A stretch of 64,000 bases of DNA from an uncultured Paracoccaceae bacterium. GTDB taxonomy: Bacteria; Pseudomonadota; Alphaproteobacteria; Rhodobacterales; Rhodobacteraceae. The position numbers were made by a program, and so were the translations under genes. The notes under the pieces are model-generated. The model was not told the DNA's origin. It worked only from the letters and a program-made list of their open reading frames with translations, and made no database searches. The DNA lies in NCBI GenBank assembly GCA_938005545.1, contig CALKXV010000009.1:1-64000 (forward strand), read 5' to 3'. Below, one piece after another: positions 18,533-25,827 of this stretch (positions are counted from its first letter, which is position 1; each line of letters starts with the position of its first letter).

Positions 18533-18760
18533 ATGATGCCGCTCGTGTTTCCAAAATTTCCGCCGTGCGAACCTGAAACCCGTGCACTTAAAGAAATACG
18601 CGAATTTCGCGAAAAAGCCGCCCTGGTGGCAAAGCTGAAACGGCGTGCCACCTTACGAGCTGCGTTTCTTTGGCCTTGGCGGAGGATCGCAGGGTTCAAA
18701 CAAAAGGCGGCCCGGTTCGCACCGCGCCGCCTCAAGAACCCTAAAGGGTCGTCTGCTTAA
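18533..18760 (+). CDS. Possible small basic protein (75 aa)
   Basis: Uncertain. The frame starts with two consecutive ATG codons after GAAAGGA, nine bases upstream of the first, and encodes an arginine- and lysine-rich peptide with a predicted helix (about 17-45) and no known domain. Codon choice resembles the surrounding genes and the position is divergent from the LysR gene, which favours a real gene. Against it, the last third runs over the terminator hairpin of ctaE on the other strand and the stop overlaps the ctaE stop. Without comparison to other genomes I cannot decide. Confidence 0.35.
   Translation: MMPLVFPKFPPCEPETRALKEIREFREKAALVAKLKRRATLRAAFLWPWRRIAGFKQKAARFAPRRLKNPKGSSA
18698..18731 (-). 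terminator. Rho-independent terminator of the ctaC-ctaE operon
   Basis: On the minus strand GGCGGCGCGGT pairs with ACCGGGCCGCC around the GNRA tetraloop GCGA (10 pairs, one G-G mismatch), followed directly by TTTTGTTTG. It lies 26 bases after the ctaE stop. It implies that the oxidase genes end here and that the LysR-SURF1-thrC string starts separately. Confidence 0.75.
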
Positions 18761-19569
18761 CCGCCCCAGACGTAGACCGCTGCGAACAGGAACAACCAAA
18801 CCACATCCACAAAGTGCCAGTACCAAGCCGCGGCCTCGAAACCGATATGCCGTTCAGGCGTAAAGTGCCCGGCCCGCAGGCGCAGGTAGCAAACGAACAG
18901 GAAGATCGTGCCAACAATCACGTGGAAGCCGTGGAAACCGGTCGCCATAAAGAAAGTCGCGCCATAAATGTTGCCGGAAAATCCAAACGCCGCATGGCTG
19001 TATTCATAGGCTTGGAAAACCGTAAAGATCAGCCCCAGAACAACGGCAAGGATCAGGCCCGTCGCCATATCTTTTCGGTTGTTTTCATGGGCAATCGCGT
19101 GGTGTGCCCACGTGGCAGCGGCACCGGAACACAAAAGGATCAGCGTGTTGATCAGCGGCAGATGCCACGGATCAAATGTTTCGATACCAACAGGCGGCCA
19201 AACACCGTCAACGGCTGGGCTTTCCGGGCCCATTGGATACATTGCGTTCTTGAAAAAGGCCCAAAACCAAGCCGAAAAGAACATGACTTCCGACATGATG
19301 AACATGATGAAACCGTAACGCAGACCGATGCTGACGACCGGGGTGTGATCACCAACGTTCGATTCTTTGACCACCTCGCTCCACCAAGCGAACATCACGA
19401 AACAGACGCCGAGCAAGCCAATAATGAACATGTAAGGCGAATTTGTTTCGACGTTCTGACCAAAGGCCTTCACGAAGCCGGCCAGCATAATGATGCCGGA
19501 CACCGCACCGGCAAACGGCCAGATCGACGGGTTTAGAATGTGATAGTCGTGGTTTTTTGCGTGCGCCAT
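18757..19569 (-). CDS. ctaE: Cytochrome c oxidase subunit III
   Basis: Subunit III of the aa3-type cytochrome c oxidase, an inner-membrane protein that stabilises subunit I and its proton uptake. The 270-residue length and seven transmembrane helices fit. Family segments include [18 protein letters not shown] at the N-terminus, the [10 protein letters not shown] helix, [11 protein letters not shown] and the C-terminal [14 protein letters not shown]. It is the last gene of a minus-strand operon with ctaC, ctaB, coxF and ctaG, 19 bases after ctaG, and is followed by a clear terminator. The subunit I gene (ctaD) is elsewhere, as is common in this group. Confidence 0.97.
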   Translation of the reverse strand: MAHAKNHDYHILNPSIWPFAGAVSGIIMLAGFVKAFGQNVETNSPYMFIIGLLGVCFVMFAWWSEVVKESNVGDHTPVVSIGLRYGFIMFIMSEVMFFSAWFWAFFKNAMYPMGPESPAVDGVWPPVGIETFDPWHLPLINTLILLCSGAAATWAHHAIAHENNRKDMATGLILAVVLGLIFTVFQAYEYSHAAFGFSGNIYGATFFMATGFHGFHVIVGTIFLFVCYLRLRAGHFTPERHIGFEAAAWYWHFVDVVWLFLFAAVYVWGG

Positions 19570-19588
19570 ATCGGTGGTCCCTCGGGCG

Positions 19589-20179
19589 TTAGTTAAACGT
19601 TTGGATCACGCCGTCCGTCACCAAAGCCGCTTGGTCCGGGGTATAATCCTCGGGCACATCGGCTTCATGAAACGTATAAGACAGAGTGATGGTTTTGACA
19701 AAGCGAGCATCGGGATCGTCGACGATCTCGGGCTCGACAAAAAAGGTAACGGGCATCGACACGCGTTGCCCCGGTTCAAGCACCTGCATTTCAAAGCAGA
19801 AACACTGGATTTTTGAGAAATACGCACCCGCAGAATAAGGCGAGACGTTAAAACTGGCCGTGCCCGCAATGGTGCGGTCGGTGGGGTTATAGGCCTCGTA
19901 GAAAGCCAGGCCTTCTTCGCCGATGCGCAGCTTCATCTTGATTTGTTCGGGCTTGAACTCCCACGGCATACCCGAAGCGCGAGACGCGTCAAATCGGACG
20001 GTGACCTGTTCTTCCAACGGATTGTCCGATGCAGCCGCTGCAATATCCGTTGTGCCACCCCATCCGGTGACCCGGCAGAACAGATCGTAAAGCGGCACCG
20101 AGGCCCATGCGAGAGATCCCATAAACAGGACCACGCCAACCAGCTTCGCCACGGTCTTTTGCTTGGCGTCCATGCTCAT
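19589..20179 (-). CDS. ctaG: Cytochrome c oxidase assembly protein CtaG (Cox11 type)
   Basis: CtaG/Cox11 delivers copper to the CuB site of oxidase subunit I. The 196-residue protein has one N-terminal transmembrane helix (about 13-30) and a periplasmic Ig-like domain with the copper-binding CFCF motif at 126-129 ([15 protein letters not shown]). It overlaps the coxF stop by four bases and precedes ctaE by 19. All features match the proteobacterial Cox11 family, so the assignment is firm. Confidence 0.96.
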   Translation of the reverse strand: MSMDAKQKTVAKLVGVVLFMGSLAWASVPLYDLFCRVTGWGGTTDIAAAASDNPLEEQVTVRFDASRASGMPWEFKPEQIKMKLRIGEEGLAFYEAYNPTDRTIAGTASFNVSPYSAGAYFSKIQCFCFEMQVLEPGQRVSMPVTFFVEPEIVDDPDARFVKTITLSYTFHEADVPEDYTPDQAALVTDGVIQTFN

Positions 20180-20364
20180 GACCCCGAGCTTTCAATACTG
20201 GGGCGTACAACATGGTCAAACCGTTCCATGCCATCGCCGCGTTTGACCTTAACAACCGTCAGACCAAGAATGATCGCAACCAATCCGGTCAGCGCCAGAG
20301 CAACCCCAAGGTTGCGGGAAAACCGACGGGTGTGGATATCGTGGGTGGCGCGCAGATCGCTCAT
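20176..20364 (-). CDS. Small single-helix protein of the oxidase cluster (CoxF-like)
   Basis: A 62-residue protein with one transmembrane helix (about 18-38, LGVALALTGLVAIILGLTVV) and a short periplasmic tail. Small proteins of this kind, called CoxF or simply cytochrome oxidase assembly orf, sit between ctaB and ctaG throughout alphaproteobacteria. Both ends overlap neighbours by four bases (ctaB stop and ctaG start), which supports translation despite the size. The function is not established; a role in heme or copper insertion is inferred from position only. Confidence 0.8.
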   Translation of the reverse strand: MSDLRATHDIHTRRFSRNLGVALALTGLVAIILGLTVVKVKRGDGMERFDHVVRPSIESSGS

Positions 20365-21284
20365 GCCAGCCCCCGAAGAATGGCGTCGGCGATCAATGCG
20401 CCAAAATGCAGGAAGAGATAGTAAAGCGACAGACGGAAGAATTTTCGTTCAGTTCGGTAGTCATCGGCTTCGGCCATATTTTCGTCGCGGTGCCAAATAT
20501 CATAGGCCCCTTTCAGAAAGAAACCGTTCAAGATCAATGCCGTCACCAGCGTCACCGGGCCGCCAACCGACGTTAGCGCCAACCAAATCGGTACAGGCGT
20601 CAACAAAACCGTATAGGCCAGAATGTGGCGACGTGTCGTCTTGCGCCCATGGGTGACGGTCAACATGGGCACACCTGCATCGTCGTAGTCGGACTTCATG
20701 AAAAGGGCCAAGGCCCAGAAGTGCGGCGGCGTCCACATGAAGATCAGCGCGAACATCAGGCAAGCTTCAAGCGACACAGAACCAGTTGCCGCGGCCCAGC
20801 CCACCATCGGAGGGAAAGCCCCGGCGGCGCCGCCAATGACGATGTTTTGCGGCGTCCAGCGCTTTAGCCACATCGTGTAGACAACGGCATAAAAGAAAAT
20901 TGTGAAGGCCAGCAATCCGGCCGCAACAAGGTTCGTCGCAAGGCCCAACATCACGACCGAAAGGCCCGAAAGCCCGACGCCGATCGCCAAGGCTTCGCCC
21001 GGTTCAACGCGGCCCGAAGGCACGGGGCGTTTCGCCGTTCGGCGCATCACGGCATCAATATCCGCGTCGTACCACATGTTTAACGCGCCACTGGCCCCTG
21101 CCCCAAGCGCGATGAACAGAATTGCGGCGAAAGCTTCCACCGGATGCAGCGAAACTGGCGCAACCAACAACCCAACCAACGCCGTGAACACCACAAGCGA
21201 CATCACCCGTGGTTTCAGCAGCGCGACATAATCCCCGAATGTCGGTTCATAGTCGCGTGTGACGTTGATGGATGCCTCGCTCAT
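20361..21284 (-). CDS. ctaB: Protoheme IX farnesyltransferase (heme O synthase)
   Basis: CtaB adds a farnesyl group to heme b, giving heme O, the precursor of heme A for the aa3 oxidase. It is an inner-membrane UbiA-superfamily prenyltransferase. The 307-residue protein has about nine hydrophobic helices and the Asp-rich site NMWYDADIDAVMRRT (69-83) with the following KRPVPSG; the second polar loop includes KSDYDDAGVPML (about 208-219). It starts three bases after ctaC and overlaps the next gene by four bases, as in the usual ctaC-ctaB order. Confidence 0.97.
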   Translation of the reverse strand: MSEASINVTRDYEPTFGDYVALLKPRVMSLVVFTALVGLLVAPVSLHPVEAFAAILFIALGAGASGALNMWYDADIDAVMRRTAKRPVPSGRVEPGEALAIGVGLSGLSVVMLGLATNLVAAGLLAFTIFFYAVVYTMWLKRWTPQNIVIGGAAGAFPPMVGWAAATGSVSLEACLMFALIFMWTPPHFWALALFMKSDYDDAGVPMLTVTHGRKTTRRHILAYTVLLTPVPIWLALTSVGGPVTLVTALILNGFFLKGAYDIWHRDENMAEADDYRTERKFFRLSLYYLFLHFGALIADAILRGLA

Positions 21285-21287
21285 GAT

Positions 21288-22169
21288 CTATTCGCTCGCC
21301 GCGACCCGAACCGCGCCGGGTTCCACGTAACGTCCAGCCACTTGGCTTTCGGCGACCCAAGCATCGTATTCGTCCTGCGTCACAGCCTTTACGGTGATCG
21401 GCATATAGGCGTGGCTAAGGCCGCAAAGTTCGGAACATTGACCGAAGTAAATGCCTTCCTGGCCCTCGTCGACTTCAAACCACATCTCGGCCAGACGACC
21501 GGGAACTGCATCCTGTTTCACGCCGAAAGCCGGGATGGTCCAGGCATGAATGACATCTGCACCGGTGACTTGAACGACAACGATCTTGCCCGTTGGAATC
21601 ACAACAGACGTGTCTGTTGCCAAAAGGAATTGTTGATCCGTATAACCGGCATCTGCCAATTCCTGACTGGTTTCGGGCGTCAGCTGATTGCCGCTATCGA
21701 CACCAATCATATAACTTTCGAACTCGATCTCGTGGTCAGGATATTCGTATCCCCAGTACCACTGGTATCCCGTTGCTTTGATAAAAACCTCAGCTTCGGG
21801 AATTTCCTGCTGTTTGAACAAAACAGGAAGCGAAAACGCCCCGATGAACACCAGAATGATGATTGGCACGATTGTCCAAGCTACCTCAACCGGTGTGTGA
21901 TGAGTGAAGGTCGCGGGTTCCGGGTTGGCTTTGCTGTTAAAACGCAGAATGCAAATCGCCAAAAGTGCGACAACAAACAGTGTGATCGCCGTAATGACAA
22001 TCAACAGCATGTTATCCAACCAGCGGATATCCTGCATCACTTCAGTCACGCCGGGCTGAAAACCGATTTTGCCCTGAATGGGTTGACCAATAATCGGCAA
22101 GTCCTGCGCTATGGCGGCCCCACCGGCGGCGAGCGTTGTCAGAGCGGTAAAGAAAGTTCTAAGGCGCAT
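21288..22169 (-). CDS. ctaC: Cytochrome c oxidase subunit II
   Basis: Subunit II of aa3 oxidase receives electrons from cytochrome c through the binuclear CuA centre. From the ATG at 22169 the protein has 293 residues: a signal peptide ending near AAIAQ, two transmembrane helices (about 52-76 and 96-117) and a periplasmic cupredoxin domain. The CuA ligands are all present: His208 in VIHAWTIP, then CSELCG (245-250), His253 and Met256 in SHAYMP. An in-frame ATG 54 bases upstream exists, but the chosen start leads directly into a proper signal sequence and has AGGAC upstream. First gene of the oxidase operon. Confidence 0.96.
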   Translation of the reverse strand: MRLRTFFTALTTLAAGGAAIAQDLPIIGQPIQGKIGFQPGVTEVMQDIRWLDNMLLIVITAITLFVVALLAICILRFNSKANPEPATFTHHTPVEVAWTIVPIIILVFIGAFSLPVLFKQQEIPEAEVFIKATGYQWYWGYEYPDHEIEFESYMIGVDSGNQLTPETSQELADAGYTDQQFLLATDTSVVIPTGKIVVVQVTGADVIHAWTIPAFGVKQDAVPGRLAEMWFEVDEGQEGIYFGQCSELCGLSHAYMPITVKAVTQDEYDAWVAESQVAGRYVEPGAVRVAASE

Positions 22170-22340
22170 CAGATTATCGTCCTGTTCGCGATGTCGATCC
22201 GGCGCGCCCACATGAACTGACACGGGGCAAAACGGATGCCGGTTGTTCTCCCGGCGCTAGAAACCATATTAGGTACTTATGAACAAGCCGTGTGATTGCG
22301 GCATTCAGCCGCTTGTTGGCATTTTAAGAAGGAGCCTTGC

Positions 22341-23765
22341 ATGGCCGCCCAAACCCCTTTCCGCCCGTTTGAGACGCTTTTGGATGAAAAATCCGCACTG
22401 GATCTTCTGCGGCAGGCCGTTTCGGGGGCCGATGATGGCGAATTGTTCCTTGAACGTCGGCGTTCGGAAGTTCTGGCTTATGACGACGGGCGCGTGCGCA
22501 ATGCCAGTTATGATGCGTCTGAAGGGTTCGGGTTGCGCGCGGTACGCGGTGAAACGGCAGGCTATGCCCATTCGACCGAAGTGAGTGAGAGCGCATTGAA
22601 ACGTGCCGTTGAGACCGCGCGTTTGGCCGTTGGCGACGGCGGCGGGACGCTCGCAGATGCGCCATCGAACACCAACCGCAAGCTCTATGGCGATGGCGAC
22701 CCAATGGCCGATGCGGCGTTTCCCGTAAAGATCGACACATTGAAAGAGATCGACGCCTTCGCGCGTGGCCTTGATTCTCGGGTGGTCCAGGTCTCGGCGA
22801 CATTGGCTGCATCCCTGCAAGAGGTCGTGATCCTGCGCCCGGAAGGTCATATGGTCACCGACACGCGGCCAATGTCGCGCTTGAACGTCAGCGTGATCGT
22901 CGAAGAGGCCGGGCGTCGCGAATCGGGCATGTCTGGGGGTGGCGGGCGCCATGCCCTGACGGGATTGATTGACGCCGAGCACTGGCAAACGGCAGCCCGC
23001 GAAGCCTTGCGGATCGCTTTGGTCAACCTTGAAGCCGTGCCTGCACCCGCCGGTGTCATGGATGTGGTCTTGGGGCCGGGCTGGCCCGGCATCCTACTGC
23101 ACGAAGCAATTGGCCATGGTTTGGAAGGCGATTTCAACCGCAAGAAATCTTCGGCCTTCGCAGGGCTCATGGGGCAACAGATCGCGTCAAAGGGCGTCAC
23201 AGTTCTGGATGACGGAACGATCCCTGATCGGCGTGGTTCGATCACCGTTGATGACGAAGGCACGCCCGGTGCGAAAAACACCCTGATCGAAGACGGTGTG
23301 CTGACCGGGTACATGCAAGACCGTCAAAACGCCCGCCTGATGGGCGTTGCGCCCACCGGCAATGGACGGCGCGAAAGCTATGCTCATGCGCCGATGCCAC
23401 GGATGACCAACACTTATATGGTGTCTGGCCAAGACGACCCTGTGGCGATCCTTTCTGATCTGAAAGACGGTATCTACGCCGTCGGCTTTGGGGGCGGGCA
23501 AGTCGACATCACAAACGGCAAGTTCGTCTTTTCCTGCACCGAAGCCTATCGGGTCAAAAACGGTCAGGTCGGCGCGCCCGTCAAAGGTGCTACGCTCATC
23601 GGTGATGGCGCGACAGCTTTGAAACAGATCCAAGCCATCGGCAATGACATGGCGCTTGACCCCGGCATCGGAAATTGTGGCAAAGCCGGTCAATGGGTGC
23701 CCGTCGGTGTCGGGCAGCCCACTTTGATGATCGGAGGACTGACCGTAGGTGGCTCAGCCGCCTAA
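22341..23765 (+). CDS. tldD: Metalloprotease TldD
   Basis: TldD forms a heterodimeric zinc peptidase with TldE/PmbA that degrades unfolded peptides and processes some peptide natural products. From the ATG at 22341, which has an excellent AAGGAG seven bases upstream, the protein has 474 residues. The active site is HEAIGHGLEGDF (HEAIGH at 254-259), and the C-terminal Cys-containing segment GNCGKAGQWVPVGVGQPT is typical of TldD. An upstream in-frame ATG at 22296 lacks a ribosome-binding site. The pmbA partner is not in the window. It is divergent from ctaC across 171 bases. Confidence 0.95.
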   Translation: MAAQTPFRPFETLLDEKSALDLLRQAVSGADDGELFLERRRSEVLAYDDGRVRNASYDASEGFGLRAVRGETAGYAHSTEVSESALKRAVETARLAVGDGGGTLADAPSNTNRKLYGDGDPMADAAFPVKIDTLKEIDAFARGLDSRVVQVSATLAASLQEVVILRPEGHMVTDTRPMSRLNVSVIVEEAGRRESGMSGGGGRHALTGLIDAEHWQTAAREALRIALVNLEAVPAPAGVMDVVLGPGWPGILLHEAIGHGLEGDFNRKKSSAFAGLMGQQIASKGVTVLDDGTIPDRRGSITVDDEGTPGAKNTLIEDGVLTGYMQDRQNARLMGVAPTGNGRRESYAHAPMPRMTNTYMVSGQDDPVAILSDLKDGIYAVGFGGGQVDITNGKFVFSCTEAYRVKNGQVGAPVKGATLIGDGATALKQIQAIGNDMALDPGIGNCGKAGQWVPVGVGQPTLMIGGLTVGGSAA

Positions 23766-23781
23766 AGTCAGTTCATGTCAT

Positions 23782-24222
23782 CTAAAGGCTGCCGAACCCC
23801 GCGCCGCCGCCCGGGCCCTGTCGCGCAGGTGCGGTGATGGCACGCTGCGCGTCCGCTTTGCTGCCACCGGCCATCAGAATGTCATCGTGACGTTTTGTGG
23901 TCGATGTTAATTGCAACCGGTCACTAGGTTGAGCACCGACCGCGTCATAACAATCGTTCAGCCGACGCTGTTCGGACCCGTTCGCAAGGGAATGCGACAT
24001 CGCACCAGATGCCAAGGCGATGGCAAGCGATGCACCAAATGACAACCCACCGCCTGTGGCAATAACCGCATTGCGCTCGTCCGGATTTTCATAAACGTCG
24101 ACCCGGCATTCCAACGCAGAAGACGGAGCGCTTTTCTGAGCCTCTTCGGGTGCCGAACAGCCAGCCAGAACAGCAAAACAACAAAGGCAGGCAACAGCCT
24201 GGGATTTTCGATGTGTCGTCAT
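23782..24222 (-). CDS. Hypothetical lipoprotein
   Basis: Not recognised beyond being a lipoprotein. The 146-residue precursor has a short signal with the lipobox LAGC (lipidated Cys22). Behind it come a Glu/Lys-rich linker, a strand with a second cysteine (ECRVDVYENPDE), a glycine/alanine-rich hydrophobic segment near 68-92 (SFGASLAIALASGAMSHSL) and a Gly-rich tail. The hydrophobic segment could be a glycine-zipper. It converges with tldD. A 12-base palindrome CTAAATATTTAG (24232-24243) overlaps its weak ribosome-binding sequence. Confidence 0.72.
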   Translation of the reverse strand: MTTHRKSQAVACLCCFAVLAGCSAPEEAQKSAPSSALECRVDVYENPDERNAVIATGGGLSFGASLAIALASGAMSHSLANGSEQRRLNDCYDAVGAQPSDRLQLTSTTKRHDDILMAGGSKADAQRAITAPARQGPGGGAGFGSL

Positions 24223-24531
24223 ATCTTGTACCTAAATATTTAGAGTGAAAAGTAAGTCGTAAGCCGCATACATGCGGGGAATAAGACAACTGTCGGGCAA
24301 TTTTTTGTCGACCGGCCACTGGCCATCTGAACGGAGGTGATCAGCGCGCGCCCCAGGGGTTACGTCAATCAATCTTAGGAGCTCGGCATCAGGCGATTAC
24401 CGCGCATTCCGTTCATTTCCAAACGAAGTGAAAAACCCTCCCCATTTTTGGTGAGGCAATTAAATTTTAAAATTAATTCGCCGTTAACCCTCAGAACGCT
24501 AAACCGGTTTCAGCAAGAAGACGGAGACAGG
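24223..24531. other. Divergent intergenic region between lipoprotein gene and dprA
   Basis: A 309-base gap that must contain promoters for both neighbours. It holds the palindrome CTAAATATTTAG (24232-24243) near the lipoprotein start, an AT-rich near-palindrome around 24459-24478 centred on AATTTTAAAATT, and the CtrA-type box listed separately. An in-frame ATG for dprA at 24448 lies inside it but is not a credible start. Nothing else is recognisable. Confidence 0.5.
24473..24489 (+). promoter_or_regulatory. CtrA-type binding box upstream of dprA
   Basis: The sequence TTAATTCGCCGTTAACC matches the alphaproteobacterial CtrA consensus TTAA-N7-TTAAC exactly. It ends 42 bases before the dprA start codon, a position suited to activation. 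In Rhodobacter and Roseobacter relatives CtrA controls competence and recombination genes including dprA, along with gene transfer agent and motility genes, so the site makes biological sense. No experiment is available here. Confidence 0.6.
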
Positions 24532-25668
24532 ATGGCCAAGGATTTATCCCCTTCCACCCACCCTCTCACCCCACCCCTCACAGAGGAAGAGTGGCACTCC
24601 TGGCTCCGTCTCTTGCGATCTCGCCGGGTTGGCGTGGCAACCTTCTTTAGATTGATGGCCGAACATGGAAACGCGTCCAACGCGTTGGACGTTCTGCCGG
24701 ATGTTGCCGCTCAAGCCGGTGTGGAAAACTACGCTCCTTGTCCGATGGGTGTCGTCATCCAGGAATGGCAATCGGCGAAACGTTTCGGTGCAACCCCCGT
24801 CGCGTACGGCGCGCCTGATTACCCCAAACACTTGGCCGAAATTCCGGATCCGCCGCCCATTCTTTGGTGCATCGGCGACACGGCCTTGCTCGCCAAACCG
24901 CTCATCGCCATTGTTGGTGCCCGCAACGCGTCATCCCTTGGCACACGCATGGCTAAAAAGTTGAGCGGCGAGCTTGGAGAGGCTGGCTATGTTGTTGTCT
25001 CCGGGCTCGCACGTGGCATCGACACGGCGGCTCATCTCGCGGCGCTCGACACAGGAACCATTGCCATCATGGCGGGCGGCGTCGACGTGATCTATCCAAA
25101 GGAAAACGCGGTTCTGGGTCAGGAAATCGAACACAAGGGCCTGCGTCTTTCTGAGATCGCGATGTCAGTTACCCCGCAAGCGCGTCACTTTCCACGGCGC
25201 AATCGCATCATCTCAGGTCTCGCCCGTGCCGTTGTTGTTGTTGAGGCCGCTGCCAAAAGCGGCAGCCTGATCACCGCACGGACAGCCCTTGATCAGGGGC
25301 GCGACGTATTATCCGTGCCGGGCCATCCCTTCGATGCGCGCGCCTCGGGCTGTAACATGTTGATCCGCGATGGTTCGACGCTGGTTCGCTCGGCGTCCGA
25401 CATTCTTGAGGCCCTTGAAACGCAAACCCCCGATCCTGTTGTCGAAGCTCCGACGCCTGAACGACAACGCGCCCTGCCTTTGGAAACTGTCGAGCTTCAC
25501 GCTCAAATCCTTGAACGTCTTGGGCCAAGTCCCCTGCCCGAAGATCAATTGATCCGCGATCTTGGTTGGTCGGCCAGCGCGGTATCGCCGCAAGTTGTCA
25601 CGCTGGAGTTGGAAGGCAAAATTCACCGTGCGCCGGGTGGCCTGTTGTCACGCACAGTGGATGACTAA
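24532..25668 (+). CDS. dprA: DNA-processing protein DprA
   Basis: DprA binds incoming single-stranded DNA and loads RecA during natural transformation. I place the start at the ATG at 24532 (GGAG five bases upstream), giving 378 residues; an in-frame upstream ATG at 24448 would add 28 residues encoded by AT-rich intergenic sequence. The central Rossmann-like core has PLIAIVGARNASSLGTRMAK, VVSGLARGIDTAAHLAAL, TIAIMAGGVDVIYPKEN and RHFPRRNRIISGLA, all characteristic. A C-terminal winged helix (about 315-378) follows. It precedes topA, a neighbour order conserved in many bacteria. The CtrA-type box upstream suggests control by the CtrA phosphorelay. Confidence 0.96.
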   Translation: MAKDLSPSTHPLTPPLTEEEWHSWLRLLRSRRVGVATFFRLMAEHGNASNALDVLPDVAAQAGVENYAPCPMGVVIQEWQSAKRFGATPVAYGAPDYPKHLAEIPDPPPILWCIGDTALLAKPLIAIVGARNASSLGTRMAKKLSGELGEAGYVVVSGLARGIDTAAHLAALDTGTIAIMAGGVDVIYPKENAVLGQEIEHKGLRLSEIAMSVTPQARHFPRRNRIISGLARAVVVVEAAAKSGSLITARTALDQGRDVLSVPGHPFDARASGCNMLIRDGSTLVRSASDILEALETQTPDPVVEAPTPERQRALPLETVELHAQILERLGPSPLPEDQLIRDLGWSASAVSPQVVTLELEGKIHRAPGGLLSRTVDD

Positions 25669-25827
25669 GAACAGCCCGCGCACGCGTTCATCACGAACTT
25701 CTCAATCGCCAAGCCGCCAAAGATGACACAGAACGATCACACCTAGAACAAGTTGACATTGACATTCCCACCAAAGCGCACGCATCTACCGCCGCCTAAG
25801 ACCCATCCGTTTCCCGAAAGGTAATTC

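Noticed and set aside
21144-22220. Long open frame on the plus strand (358 codons) opposite ctaC
   Set aside because: It lies entirely antisense to ctaC, encodes no recognisable domain, and is explained by the base composition of the real gene's codon positions. The same reasoning removes the antisense frames at 16053-17051, 2983-3567, 4592-5212, 11729-12556, 18814-19536, 26497-27186 and 61440-62138.
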